64,000 nt of DNA from Nodosilinea sp. E11 (GCF_032813545.1 NZ_CP136520.1:3156001-3220000), one strand, 5' to 3'; shown: positions 26,056-35,290, numbered from the stretch's first letter. A program made the numbers and translations. The notes: generated by a model not told the origin, from the sequence alone.

Positions 26056-26757
26056 ATGCACCAAACCTTTGACGCTGCTTTAGGAATCGATCTGCTCCAC
26101 GTCAACCAGAGCGGGGCCGACCACAACCGCGCCCACTTTGACCGCTGGGGCATCACCTGCATGAATATCATGAGCAGCCCTGGGGCGGGGAAGACGGCGC
26201 TGCTGGAGCGCACCCTGGAGGGGCTGCATGGGGATCTGGCGATCGCCGTGATCGAAGGCGACATGACCACCGAACTCGACGCCGATCGCCTGCGCCAGTA
26301 CGGGGTGCCAGTGGTGGCGATTAATACGGGGCGATCGTGCCATCTCGACGCCAAAATGGTTGCTGGTGGGATCCATACCCTAGAGCACAGCTACGAACCG
26401 AATGCCCTGGATTTGGTGCTGGTCGAGAACGTGGGCAACCTGGTCTGCCCTGCCGAGTTTGAGGTGGGCGAACACGCCAAAGTGGCCCTACTGAGCATCA
26501 CCGAAGGCGAAGACAAGCCCCTCAAGTACCCGATCATGTTTCAAGAGGCTGACTGCCTGCTGATCACCAAGGTAGATTTGGCCCCTTACCTGGATGTCAG
26601 TATCGAGCAAATCGCCGCCAACGTGCGGCAGATGAACCCCGATGTGACGATTATTTCTGTCTCGGCCAAAACGGGGGAAGGGTTGGAAGACTGGTTTGGA
26701 TGGGTGCGCGATCGCGTGTCAGCCGCTACTTCGGCTAAGACCCACGTTCACATCTAA
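26056..26757 (+). CDS. hypB: HypB nickel-insertion GTPase of the guanidine module
   Basis: 233 residues. The GTPase P-loop is [17 protein letters not shown]. The nickel/zinc site motif [13 protein letters not shown] is present, as are [17 protein letters not shown] and the [11 protein letters not shown] specificity motif. It lacks an N-terminal His-rich nickel store apart from a short HVHI tail. It works with HypA in nickel loading. The 136-bp gap from hypA contains a palindrome but no gene, so co-transcription with gdmH and hypA is likely. Confidence 0.94.
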   Translation: MHQTFDAALGIDLLHVNQSGADHNRAHFDRWGITCMNIMSSPGAGKTALLERTLEGLHGDLAIAVIEGDMTTELDADRLRQYGVPVVAINTGRSCHLDAKMVAGGIHTLEHSYEPNALDLVLVENVGNLVCPAEFEVGEHAKVALLSITEGEDKPLKYPIMFQEADCLLITKVDLAPYLDVSIEQIAANVRQMNPDVTIISVSAKTGEGLEDWFGWVRDRVSAATSAKTHVHI

Positions 26758-26807
26758 TATCAAATCCTGGTGAGCTACCCCCGATTTAGCAGGGCGACAA
26801 GCCAAAA

Positions 26808-27320
26808 TCAAGAGAATCTCAACAGCCGCTGCATGACGCCACCTACGGCCCGTTTCATCTGCTGCTTGCGCCGCCAGCGCTGAAACTCTTTGCGGTAGCT
26901 ATACTCGTTGGGGCGATAGATGCGCCATGCATCCCAGGCAATTTGCAGTGCCCAGGGGCCTAAGGTGATGTAGAGCAACCAGTTCCACAGCCAGCCGCCC
27001 GTGACCAGCTGAAACACCACCACACCACCGCCGATGATCAAAAACTGGGCCAAATCGTGGTGAAGGCGCTGCCGTCGCTGGCTATCAAACAGCTTTTGGT
27101 CGGCCAATTCATATTTCTTGACGTCCCACTCGCGCTCGGCTTCGGTAACCAGGTCAGCGGAGATCCCCAGCTCGTCGGCAATTTCTAGTAGCTGAGTACG
27201 AGAAAGCTCGCCAGACTCAGTTTGACGGGCGATCGCAATGCTCAAAATCTGCTGGGCATCTTCGGCGGGGTACAGAAACTCGCCATCCCGGATGTACGAA
27301 TCAGTTGTTAAATCAGCCAT
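26808..27320 (-). CDS. 2TM-domain protein (PF13239-like)
   Basis: 170 residues from ATG 27320 (GAGGG upstream). ATG 27338, also with a good AGAAGGG site, is an equal candidate. Residues 10-70 are soluble and helical (AEDAQQILSIAIARQTESGE, SHOCT/2TM-associated style). Two close hydrophobic helices follow (FLIIGGGVVVFQLVTGG and WNWLLYITLGPWALQIAW) and a basic tail. Function unknown. It is convergent with hypB. Confidence 0.72.
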   Translation of the reverse strand: MADLTTDSYIRDGEFLYPAEDAQQILSIAIARQTESGELSRTQLLEIADELGISADLVTEAEREWDVKKYELADQKLFDSQRRQRLHHDLAQFLIIGGGVVVFQLVTGGWLWNWLLYITLGPWALQIAWDAWRIYRPNEYSYRKEFQRWRRKQQMKRAVGGVMQRLLRFS

Positions 27321-27497
27321 CGCTGCCCTCTTGCCCATAAATCCCTTCTTATTTTTATAAACAAAATCTGGGGGATGTGGGGGGCGGTTGCAGTACGGAA
27401 AACCTATCGGCACAGCGATCGCTCCCTGTGGTGAGACCTGCGCCGGTTAGGGCATGCTAATGGGTGGATACGCATCTTAACCATCGGAGTGTGCACT

Positions 27498-27866
27498 ATG
27501 ACCCAACTGGTACCGATCCGCCTAGAGGATGGCACCGAAATCTATATGGAAGCCACCGACGATGTGGTCGCCCCCCCTTCGGCCCCCGACCCCTACGCTG
27601 AAACCACCCGCACAGCCAAGGGCCTGGGTATGACCCCCCAAGCCGCCCAGGTGCATGCCGCTCAGAGCTTTAAAGCTATTGAAAGTACCATTCGTACCTA
27701 CACTAGCTACACCATGAATGCCTTCAAAGACATGGCCACCGCCAATGTCGAAAAAGTCACCCTAGAGTTTGGCCTCAAGGTCGGCGGAGAGGCAGGAGTT
27801 CCCTACGTTACAAAAGGCACCGCCGAGAGCAATCTCAAAATTACGGTGGAGTGCTCATTTAACTAA
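27498..27866 (+). CDS. Stand-alone Trypco1 (CU044_2847-type) domain protein
   Basis: 122 residues from ATG 27498 with GGAG upstream. The pattern VPIRLEDGTEIYMEATDD, a helical middle, and VEKVTLEFGLKVGGEAGVPY then ESNLKITVEC matches the trypsin-co-occurring domain 1 family. Family members are linked by context to peptidase-effector conflict systems, or occur alone. No trypsin-like or effector gene is adjacent here; the nearest protease is an HtrA 27 kb away. A strong terminator follows, so it is monocistronic. Confidence 0.8.
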   Translation: MTQLVPIRLEDGTEIYMEATDDVVAPPSAPDPYAETTRTAKGLGMTPQAAQVHAAQSFKAIESTIRTYTSYTMNAFKDMATANVEKVTLEFGLKVGGEAGVPYVTKGTAESNLKITVECSFN

Positions 27867-27904
27867 TTTGCTTACCGACAGAACGGTAAGTCATCGTCAC
27901 CATC

Positions 27905-27957
27905 ACCGGGTTCCTTGGAGGGCGGCTAGGGAGCCGTCATCTAAAGACCCGGTTTTT
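27905..27957 (+). terminator. Intrinsic terminator of Trypco1 gene
   Basis: ACCGGGT (27905-27911) pairs with ACCCGGT (27947-27953), enclosing GGCGGCT/AGCCGTC, followed by TTTT. Confidence 0.8.
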
Positions 27958-28355
27958 CGCTGCGCTATAGAGATCCCCAGCCTCTGTAACCCTAGCTGAG
28001 GGTTGCCCGTTTTCTGCCAGCCAGTACTAGGTAGAATAGCGGGATTGGCCCAGGGGATGACTAACCGAGGACAATCAGTATATTTGTTGTGCCAATTCTT
28101 GGCCAATGTATAATAATTTGATAATCAATCTCGCAGAAACGAGGGTTTCCCTGGGATATTTTCTAAGATTTCGTCGATATTAGGGAGCCGTTGGCTTCTT
28201 GTTATAGTGATCTAGAGACCTCTTGGTCTTGACTCTGCTACCTTTGGAGCTGTACCTGCGGCAAGTTTGCTCCTAGATAAAGCTACATTCTGAAGCCCGC
28301 TCCTGACAGTTCCTGAAAATCTGACTGGCCACCACCACTACAAGGGAATGAGATT
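27958..28355. other. Gene-free stretch
   Basis: About 400 bp ahead of the coiled-coil protein gene. A moderately AT-rich part (28080-28210) may hold its promoter. No RNA gene or repeat was recognised. Confidence 0.4.
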
Positions 28356-29030
28356 TTGCAGGGATTGACGAAGGAGAAACCTATCTTAATCACCTGCTGT
28401 GCTGCCGGGGGGGCACTGCTCGTTTTGACTATGCTGGTGCGATCGGAGCCGAGCAACAGGTCTACGCTACCACCTCCGCCCCCCAGTGCCGAAAGTCTCA
28501 ACATTCAGACGGTGCCGGTGCCGCCCCCTCCCGGTGTAGGCCAAGAAATTTTGCAAGATCGCTTAGAGCGCGATCTGACTCGGCAGCAAGATCTGGTGAG
28601 CAGCCTGCAAGACGAACTGCGCGCCCAAAAGAATCTGGCCGATGATCTCAAAGTTCAGCTGGAGCGGCAACGGGCTGAAACCGATAAAGTCTTAGAACAG
28701 CTGGATACCTATCAGGAGACGGTCGAGAATATGACCTCTCAGCAGGTGCGGCTGATGGAGTCGATTCCGCGCAACAACGAAACCCAGACTATGATTCTCT
28801 GGGGTATTTTGGGCCTGTTTATGATGCTCATGCTGGGTGGCGGGACAGCCTTTGCCATTCTTGCCCTGTGGTTGATGCACCTTCAGCGGCGCACTTCTCA
28901 GCCGCCCCCGATGGTTTATCCCATGCGCATGCCGCCCAACCCCTACGTATACTACGAAAATCAGCCTCTGCCACCATCCGTGCATCCACACGCCTTTGTC
29001 CAGTATGAGGTTAGGCCCTACCAAGATTAG
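28356..29030 (+). CDS. Coiled-coil protein with two membrane segments
   Basis: 224 residues from TTG 28356 with GGGA about 8 bases upstream; no ATG gives a comparable frame. A hydrophobic segment at residues 9-27, a Pro-rich linker, a charged coiled coil at about 65-130 (LERDLTRQQDLVSSLQDELR onward), a second membrane helix at about 146-173 and a Pro/Tyr-rich tail. With both ends likely on one side the coil would lie across the membrane. Unknown function; not a recognised family. Confidence 0.65.
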   Translation: MQGLTKEKPILITCCAAGGALLVLTMLVRSEPSNRSTLPPPPPSAESLNIQTVPVPPPPGVGQEILQDRLERDLTRQQDLVSSLQDELRAQKNLADDLKVQLERQRAETDKVLEQLDTYQETVENMTSQQVRLMESIPRNNETQTMILWGILGLFMMLMLGGGTAFAILALWLMHLQRRTSQPPPMVYPMRMPPNPYVYYENQPLPPSVHPHAFVQYEVRPYQD

Positions 29031-29185
29031 GGGCGGCAAACAGTATGGGTTAGAGGGAATAGGGATAGGATTCACGGTGTAAGGTGTAAGGCGCAGGGCT
29101 CAGCCTGATGATCTGCCTCAGACCCTGTACGGCTAGATCTCTCCTGTTCGCCGTTGTGCCGCTGTAGTCTTTTAAGTTGATTGCC

Positions 29186-32185
29186 ATGACCCTGACCCAG
29201 GTTTGGGGTGCTTTTCTGATTTTTGTGCTGGCTCCGGTGGTCGGTGGGTTGCCCCTGACCGGCTGGTCAACGCGACTGCTGACTGGGCAGCGACTGCGGC
29301 GGGTGGGCACCGGCAATGTCGGGGTGTCGGCGGCGTTTTATCACGGCGGCAAGGTGGCGGGCATTGTGGCGGTGCTGCTAGAGGCTGCTAAGGGCATTGG
29401 GGTGGTGCTGCTAGCCCGTTATTACTTCCCAGCGGATCCGGTTTGGGAAATTATTGCCCTGATTGGGCTGGTGATGGGGCGCTACTGGTTTGCTAAGGGG
29501 GCAGGCACCACCAATGTCGTGTGGGGCATTGCGGTCTATGACTGGCCCACGGCGCTACTGACGTTTATTCTTAGCGGGCTAGGATTTACGATCTTTCGCG
29601 AGCGACGGCAGGGTCGACTGCTGTCGCTGGTGCTGCTGCCGCTGATTACCGCTCTGCGCCACCAGGATGGGGCGTTGATTATGGCGATGACCTGTCTTAG
29701 CGTGCTGATCGCCTGGATCTATCAAAAGCTACCGGACGATCTCGATTTGCCCGATGATCAAGGACGATTGGAGTCTCGCACCATGTTTCGGTTTTTTCGC
29801 GGCGATCGCGGCTTAGTTGCCCTTGATGCCCCCCTCGATGCGGCTAAATTTGGCCAAAAAGCCGCTACTCTGGGCCAGCTGCGAGCCTGGGGCTACCCGG
29901 TGCCGCGCGGCTATGTGCTGCCCGCTGGGGATGACCCGACCGCTCTACTGGCGATCGCCGATCCCTCCCCCACTCAGCCGCTTGCCGTGCGATCGTCCGC
30001 CCAGGATGAAGATATGGGCAGCGCCTCGGCGGCGGGAATCTACCAGTCGTTTTTGAATATCACCGACCAGGAGGGGCTGACGGCGGCGATCGTGCGGGTG
30101 TTTTCCTCCTACAATTCTCAGCGGGCGTTGGCCTATCGCCAGAGCCAGAGCCTGCCAGAACGGGGTCTGGCGGTGATTGTGCAGCAGCAGGTGCAGGGCC
30201 AGTTTTCGGGGGTAGCCTTTAGCCGCGACCCAATTACCCGCTGCGGTGATGCGGTGGTGATCGAGGCGCTACCGGGGGGAGCCGAGGCGGTGGTTGGGGG
30301 TCAGGTGACGCCCGAACAGTACCGGGTACTGGTGCAGCCCGACGATCTGCCTCCCCTGGCGGAGATTGCCGAGGCCGACTGGCAGATCTCTGACGCGCTA
30401 ACGCTGACCGTAGACGGCGAAGGCCAAACCCCGGCGCGGCTGTTGCAGCAGGTCGCCTACCTGGCCCGCCATCTGGAGAGCCGCTATCAGGGCGTGCCCC
30501 AAGACATCGAGTGGAGCTACGACGGTGAGGCCCTGTGGCTGTTGCAGAGTCGCCCAATTACCACCCTGCAACCCCTGTGGACGCGCAAAATCGCCGCTGA
30601 GGTGATCCCCGGCACGATTCGGCCCTTGACCTGGTCAATCAATCGACCCCTGACCTGTGGCGTCTGGGGGGAGATTTTTACGGTGGTGCTGGGCGATCGC
30701 TCGGGCGGCCTCGACTTTGAAGCCACCGCCACCCTGCACCACGCCCACGCCTACTTCAACGCCACCCTGCTGGGGGATATCTTTCGCCGCATGGGCCTGC
30801 CCCCAGAGAGCCTAGAGTTTTTGACCCGTGGTGCCAAGTTTAGCCGCCCGCCCCTGGGCTCTACCCTCAAGAACGTGCCTGGCCTGGTGCGACTGCTAAG
30901 GCGCGAACTCAAGCTGGAACAACAATTTACCCAGGAAAACCGCGATCGCTTTGAGCCTGCTCTGCAAGCCTTAGCCAATACCCCCAACGATGCCCTCACG
31001 CCCCAGGAATTGCTGAGCCGAGTAGACACAATCCTCGATCTGCTTAAGCAGGTCACCTACTACAACATTCTGGGACCACTGAGCTTTGCCCTGCGCCGCG
31101 CCCTGCTCAAGGTGCCCGAAGAAAGCCTCAACCCCATGCAGAATGTCGAGATTGAGGCCCTGGAGGATCTGCGGGCGATCGCCCAGGACATTCGCCAGGT
31201 GCTCTCGACCCCGGAGCTTGATCGCATTACCGATAGCTCTTCGTTGATGTCTACCCTGGCCGAAAGCACCGATGGCGACTCGCTACTCCAGGAGATCAGC
31301 CAGTTTATTGCCAAATACGGTTATCTCAGCCCCGTTGGCACCGACATTGCCGTGGCCACCTGGCGAGAAAATCCTAGCCCGGTGCGTGAGCTGCTGGCTC
31401 AATTTGTGCGGCAGCCACCCCCACCTAAGACCCCCTCTACCCCTGCCCAGGGTCGGAAAATGGCTCTAGTGCAGCGCCGCCTCGATCTGAAGGGGCAGGT
31501 CAACACCCTCTATAACCGGCTGCTGGCCGAGTTGCGGTGGAGCATTTTAGCCCTGGCGACCCAGTGGCAGCACCAGGGCCACCTGGCCGCACGAGACGAC
31601 ATTTTCTTCCTCACCCTGGAGGAGATTCAAACCGTGGTTGCAAAGGCTGCGCCCGATTGGCGATCCATTCGGGTGAAGATTGAGCAGCGCCAGGCCCAGT
31701 ACGATCAAGACCGGCAGATGGCCGTCGTGCCCTATTTGGTGTTTGGCAACGAACCTCCCAGCCGCGAGATGGCCCTAGCGCCCGGAGCCACCGTGCGGCA
31801 AAAGCTGTCTGGCATTGGCGCGAGTGCGGGTACGGTCGCTGGCCCCGTGGTGGTCATGACCCAACTTGAGACCGTGACAGCGACGACAGGCCCCTTCATT
31901 CTGGTGGTGCCCTACACCGATGCGGGCTGGGCACCGCTGCTGGCCCGCGCCCAGGGGCTGATTGCTGAAGTGGGCGGCCGCCTTTCCCACGGGGCAATTA
32001 TTGCCCGCGAGTACGGCATTCCAGCGGTAATGGATGTGACCAATGCCACCCAGCGCCTGCACAGCGGTCAGTGGGTGCGGCTCAATGGCGAAACTGGCAT
32101 TGTCGAGGTGATCGATACTCCCGACGATGGGGCTAACCACAGCCATACCCTACCTTCTCTGCCCCCCAGAGACGAAGAGAGCTAG
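29186..32185 (+). CDS. PlsY-like membrane domain fused to PEP-synthase/RPH-like phosphotransferase
   Basis: 999 residues. Residues 1-190 resemble the PlsY acyl-phosphate:glycerol-3-phosphate acyltransferase (VGTGNVGVSAAFYHGGKVAG, FAKGAGTTNVVWGI), but the conserved HRENI-type motif is missing. From about 205 a PPDK/PEP-synthase ATP-grasp follows (LAVRSSAQDEDMGSASAAGI; GVAFSRDPITR; DIEWSYDGEALWLLQSRPIT), then about 400 unrecognised residues and a swivelling phosphohistidine domain with His935 in GGRLSHGAIIAREYGIPAV. No PEP-binding TIM barrel, so the layout is like rifampin phosphotransferase (ATP domain, acceptor domain, His domain). The acceptor is unknown. Convergent with the App1-type gene, 29 bp between stops. 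Confidence 0.87.
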   Translation: MTLTQVWGAFLIFVLAPVVGGLPLTGWSTRLLTGQRLRRVGTGNVGVSAAFYHGGKVAGIVAVLLEAAKGIGVVLLARYYFPADPVWEIIALIGLVMGRYWFAKGAGTTNVVWGIAVYDWPTALLTFILSGLGFTIFRERRQGRLLSLVLLPLITALRHQDGALIMAMTCLSVLIAWIYQKLPDDLDLPDDQGRLESRTMFRFFRGDRGLVALDAPLDAAKFGQKAATLGQLRAWGYPVPRGYVLPAGDDPTALLAIADPSPTQPLAVRSSAQDEDMGSASAAGIYQSFLNITDQEGLTAAIVRVFSSYNSQRALAYRQSQSLPERGLAVIVQQQVQGQFSGVAFSRDPITRCGDAVVIEALPGGAEAVVGGQVTPEQYRVLVQPDDLPPLAEIAEADWQISDALTLTVDGEGQTPARLLQQVAYLARHLESRYQGVPQDIEWSYDGEALWLLQSRPITTLQPLWTRKIAAEVIPGTIRPLTWSINRPLTCGVWGEIFTVVLGDRSGGLDFEATATLHHAHAYFNATLLGDIFRRMGLPPESLEFLTRGAKFSRPPLGSTLKNVPGLVRLLRRELKLEQQFTQENRDRFEPALQALANTPNDALTPQELLSRVDTILDLLKQVTYYNILGPLSFALRRALLKVPEESLNPMQNVEIEALEDLRAIAQDIRQVLSTPELDRITDSSSLMSTLAESTDGDSLLQEISQFIAKYGYLSPVGTDIAVATWRENPSPVRELLAQFVRQPPPPKTPSTPAQGRKMALVQRRLDLKGQVNTLYNRLLAELRWSILALATQWQHQGHLAARDDIFFLTLEEIQTVVAKAAPDWRSIRVKIEQRQAQYDQDRQMAVVPYLVFGNEPPSREMALAPGATVRQKLSGIGASAGTVAGPVVVMTQLETVTATTGPFILVVPYTDAGWAPLLARAQGLIAEVGGRLSHGAIIAREYGIPAVMDVTNATQRLHSGQWVRLNGETGIVEVIDTPDDGANHSHTLPSLPPRDEES

Positions 32186-32214
32186 TCACCTAGGACTGTC
32201 CACCGTTGCTAGGG

Positions 32215-33318
32215 CTAGGTGGAGGGAAGGGGCGAGGCGGTGGCGGCAGACTGCTGCACGGCCTCGATCGCATGAGCTTCAATCCAGCCGCGATCGTGGG
32301 CATGGTGGGCAACGGCGATCGCATCCTCAAAGGTCACTAGCTCACTACCGGCTTGCCGTACTTGCTCTGCTAGAGCCTCTAGTTCGGGTTGGCGATCGGG
32401 GTGTTCTTTAGGAATGTTGCGGATGTAAATGCAGGCGATGCGATTGGGATGGTCGCAGGCGATCTGAGTGTAGATCTCGGGGTCTTTTTGGCCGCTATCG
32501 CCAATCAAAATAAAGGGCAACTCGGGGTATTGGTCGAGAATAGGTTCGATTTCGCCGCGCTTGTGGTCGCTGTGCTCGAAGGAAAACAATTTCGACCAAG
32601 ACAGATCGAGGGCCACCAGGGAGATCGGCCCGGCGGGTAGCCCCTGGGCATCCATGAACTCTTCAAACAGGTCGTACATGTTCCAGGCGCTGCTGGAGAC
32701 GTAGAAAATCGGGTTCTCGTGCTGCCCATCGCCCCCCACCTGAAGCGCCTGGTAGAGGTCTGGTACCCCCGGTATGGGCAGACGGGTTTGGCTATTGCCC
32801 AAGTAGGCTAGCCGAATCATCTGCCACAGATCGGTGGCGCTGGTGTGCACAATGGTGTCATCAATATCGCTGATCACGCCAAACTGCGCCTGCGATCGCG
32901 GCACTAGCATCTGGGCCACCGCCTGAACGCTTCCCTGATCAGAGCGAGGTTCTAGCAGTTCAATGTGGGCTTCGTGCCATAGAGTATCGTCGGCCAAGGG
33001 GGCATGGGGCCGCACCTCATCGATAAAAAAGCCCGCTTTATCGGTTTCCACCTCGTGGGTTTGGTCGTTAAAAGTTAGCCGCAGCCGCGCCCCAGACACT
33101 TCATCGTGGTCAAACCGGCGAAACATATTGAGGGCATTTTTCCACAGCGGCCAGTCTTCGTCACAGGGGTGAAGGCCATCATCGCGCAGCACTCGGCCCC
33201 GAAAGCAGAGTTGGTCGGCGCTGCCGTAGCCCCGGTAGGCCAACACTTGCAGCGGGCCAGCCATACCCAAACGTTTGGTGACAGCGCCTCTAAGGTTATT
33301 TAAATAATTGATTGGCAT
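32215..33318 (-). CDS. App1-type phosphatidate phosphatase family protein (DUF2183)
   Basis: 367 residues. HAD-like motif FGVISDIDDTIVHTSATDLW (DxDxT), IFYVSSSAWNMYDLFEEFM, LFSFEHSDHKRGEIEPIL and LPFILIGDSGQKDPEIY are the App1 catalytic-domain signatures. Yeast App1 dephosphorylates phosphatidate; bacterial members are uncharacterised. The N-terminal 140 residues form a beta-rich domain seen with this family. There is no signal peptide. Being convergent with a PlsY-like fusion it may also act in glycerolipid turnover, an inference. Confidence 0.88.
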   Translation of the reverse strand: MPINYLNNLRGAVTKRLGMAGPLQVLAYRGYGSADQLCFRGRVLRDDGLHPCDEDWPLWKNALNMFRRFDHDEVSGARLRLTFNDQTHEVETDKAGFFIDEVRPHAPLADDTLWHEAHIELLEPRSDQGSVQAVAQMLVPRSQAQFGVISDIDDTIVHTSATDLWQMIRLAYLGNSQTRLPIPGVPDLYQALQVGGDGQHENPIFYVSSSAWNMYDLFEEFMDAQGLPAGPISLVALDLSWSKLFSFEHSDHKRGEIEPILDQYPELPFILIGDSGQKDPEIYTQIACDHPNRIACIYIRNIPKEHPDRQPELEALAEQVRQAGSELVTFEDAIAVAHHAHDRGWIEAHAIEAVQQSAATASPLPST

Positions 33319-33835
33319 GGCGGAATAGGGGGTTTCTCTTCAAAATCATTCATGGTGGCCCAGGAGCCTTGGCTGGGCCGGCACCAGAGTCAGGGGATCG
33401 TTGCCCCGATCTGGGTCATGATGCTCCGGGCTAACTGAACGGGCTGGCGCTGAGTGGGCCTAAGGCGATTTTTGGAGAAGAAGATGTCTGCTTTAATCCA
33501 GCGACTGTAGCTGCCGTAGGGTGGGCATTGCTCACCATTGGGAAAATTATTTTCCAAACATCGCCTTACCGTGCGATCGCCGATCGCCTTTAGCCTGTTG
33601 TTGGTTGCATCAACCCCAGTGCCAAAGTGGCTCCTCTTCAAAATTGCAGACTTTAGCCCCGACCATATCTATCGGCTGAACGACCTGATGACAGTAGCAG
33701 GGGAGAACTTTGTCTAAACTGCCTCGACTCGGTCTAACTCAAGCTGGCAGTAAATCTTGGTGATTTGGTACAAATGAACTATGCTTATGAAGCAGTTGTA
33801 CTGTTGCAAATTTCAGCCACTCAAGTTTTGCAAAT
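33319..33835. other. Divergent intergenic region with a dispersed repeat
   Basis: 517 bp between the App1-type gene and the M23 peptidase. It holds repeat copy B (33500-33545) and an AT-rich segment at 33740-33835 likely to be the peptidase promoter. An 83-codon minus-strand frame here runs through the repeat and is not called. Confidence 0.55.
33500..33545 (+). repeat. Dispersed 46-bp repeat, copy B
   Basis: Matches the reverse complement of 13720-13765 with about four differences. The core is CCGTAGGGTGGGCATTGCTC. Confidence 0.75.
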
Positions 33836-34471
33836 ATGAATGGTCACCGTGGCGGGGCGCAGGCCCTGAGCTGGATTGTGGTGTTAAGCGTCGGCATTGG
33901 CATGATGGCAGAACTGATTCAATCGACCGCCCAGGGCATTGCCGACGAGTTGGGGGCTGTCGCCGAGACCGCTTCGGCCCACCCCTGGCTGGGCGCGTCG
34001 TTTCCGTTAGAAAATTTCTCCCGCTACACCTCGCCCTTTGGCTATCGGCAGCACCCCATGGGGGGCCACCGCTTTCACTATGGGCTAGATTTGGCCGCCC
34101 CTATGGGCAGCTATATTCGTAGCTGGTGGGAGGGCAAGGTGATTGACGTGCATGACCACACCGCCTGTGGCACCGCCGCCATTATTCAGTCAGGCCGCTG
34201 GACCCACATTTACTGCCACATGCAGGGCAGCGTGGTGATCGAAAAAGAAGGGGGCCGGGTGTTGGTCGATCGCGCCGGGGGCATTGAAATTCGCCAGGGG
34301 CAGATGGTGGCCTCTGGCCAGCGCATTGGCCGGGTAGGCATGACTGGCAGCACCACTGGCCCCCACCTGCACTGGGGTATGAAATATGACGGGGCTTGGG
34401 TTGACCCGGCGATGGTGATCAAATCTGGGGCCGACGCTCAGCAGCTACAGGCGGCGCAAACCGTGGAGTAA
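33836..34471 (+). CDS. M23-family (LytM-type) metallopeptidase
   Basis: 211 residues. Residues 11-30 form a signal or anchor segment. The zinc site is intact: HYGLDLAAP (His-x3-Asp), HIYCHMQG and GPHLHWG, so this should be an active glycyl/peptidoglycan endopeptidase in the periplasm. The domain begins YTSPFGYRQHPMGGHRFHYG. An insert of about 25 residues precedes the second zinc motif. Its 3' end overlaps the convergent M28 gene by 27 bp. Confidence 0.9.
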   Translation: MNGHRGGAQALSWIVVLSVGIGMMAELIQSTAQGIADELGAVAETASAHPWLGASFPLENFSRYTSPFGYRQHPMGGHRFHYGLDLAAPMGSYIRSWWEGKVIDVHDHTACGTAAIIQSGRWTHIYCHMQGSVVIEKEGGRVLVDRAGGIEIRQGQMVASGQRIGRVGMTGSTTGPHLHWGMKYDGAWVDPAMVIKSGADAQQLQAAQTVE

Positions 34472-35290
34472 CCCCTGGCATACCTGGGTGAGAAACGCCA
34501 GATCTAGGGTTTCTAGGGTGTCGGTTGGCTGGTGGTAGTGGCGGTTGCGGAGGTTAGCCGTGTCGGTAATCAAGATGGCCGGATAGCCCAAATCCCAAAA
34601 GGGGGCATGGTCGCTGCGGCGGGTGTCGGGTACCGCCCTACCCTGCTGGATGACTGGCAACCACTGGCTACGCACCCCAGCGGCCCGAAACCCCCACCAT
34701 AACTGCACCATGGTGGGTAGACTCTGCCACTGGCCAATCTGGGCGATGTAGTTGCCCCGGTTGGGATAGAGGCGCTCTAACCCTGCTGGGTAGGTCTGGG
34801 AATGGGGCTGGTGGCAGCAGTAGCCCAGCATTTCGAGCGAGAGCATGAGTTGTATCGACTCGCCCCGCTGATGCAGGTCGGCGGCATAGCAACGGCTGCC
34901 GACTAGGCCAAATTCTTCTAAGTCAAAGGCGATCAGGCGCAGGGGAGATTTGCCGGGCTGGGTGCTAAAGGCGCGGGCTAACTCTAGCAACGCTGCTAGG
35001 CCAGTGGCGTTGTCGTCGGCTCCGGGGGAGCCAGGCACTGAGTCGTAGTGAGCCCCGACGAGAATGGGCAGGCGATTGAGATCTTGGCCCGGCAGGTTCA
35101 AGATCCAGTTGGTATGCTTTTGGCCTTGAAAATCAAAGGTGTGGCTTTCAACGTCACCCCAGCGGGAGAATTCTTGCTGAATGTATTGCTGCACAAAAAA
35201 GTGGTGGGCAGAGGCGAAGAAGGGGTTGCGATCGCGCGCCACCTGCTCTAGATGCCCTAAAAGGCGCTGTTGCATCGCGCGATCGCTCAC
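34445..35290 (-). CDS. M28-family zinc aminopeptidase
   Basis: 281 residues from GTG 35290 (GAGG six bases upstream). Motifs GAHYDSVPGSPGADDNATGL, FDLEEFGLVGSRCYA, MLSLEMLGYCC and RSDHAPFWDLGYPAILITDT supply the expected His/Asp/Glu/Asp/His two-zinc site. It probably removes N-terminal amino acids. No signal peptide is evident, so it is cytoplasmic. The SDR gene lies 10 bp upstream on the same strand, suggesting co-transcription. Confidence 0.9.
   Translation of the reverse strand: MSDRAMQQRLLGHLEQVARDRNPFFASAHHFFVQQYIQQEFSRWGDVESHTFDFQGQKHTNWILNLPGQDLNRLPILVGAHYDSVPGSPGADDNATGLAALLELARAFSTQPGKSPLRLIAFDLEEFGLVGSRCYAADLHQRGESIQLMLSLEMLGYCCHQPHSQTYPAGLERLYPNRGNYIAQIGQWQSLPTMVQLWWGFRAAGVRSQWLPVIQQGRAVPDTRRSDHAPFWDLGYPAILITDTANLRNRHYHQPTDTLETLDLAFLTQVCQGLLHGLRRL

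Noticed and set aside
33390..33641. 83-codon minus-strand frame
   Set aside because: It runs through a dispersed palindromic repeat, has no ribosome site and looks like non-coding DNA.
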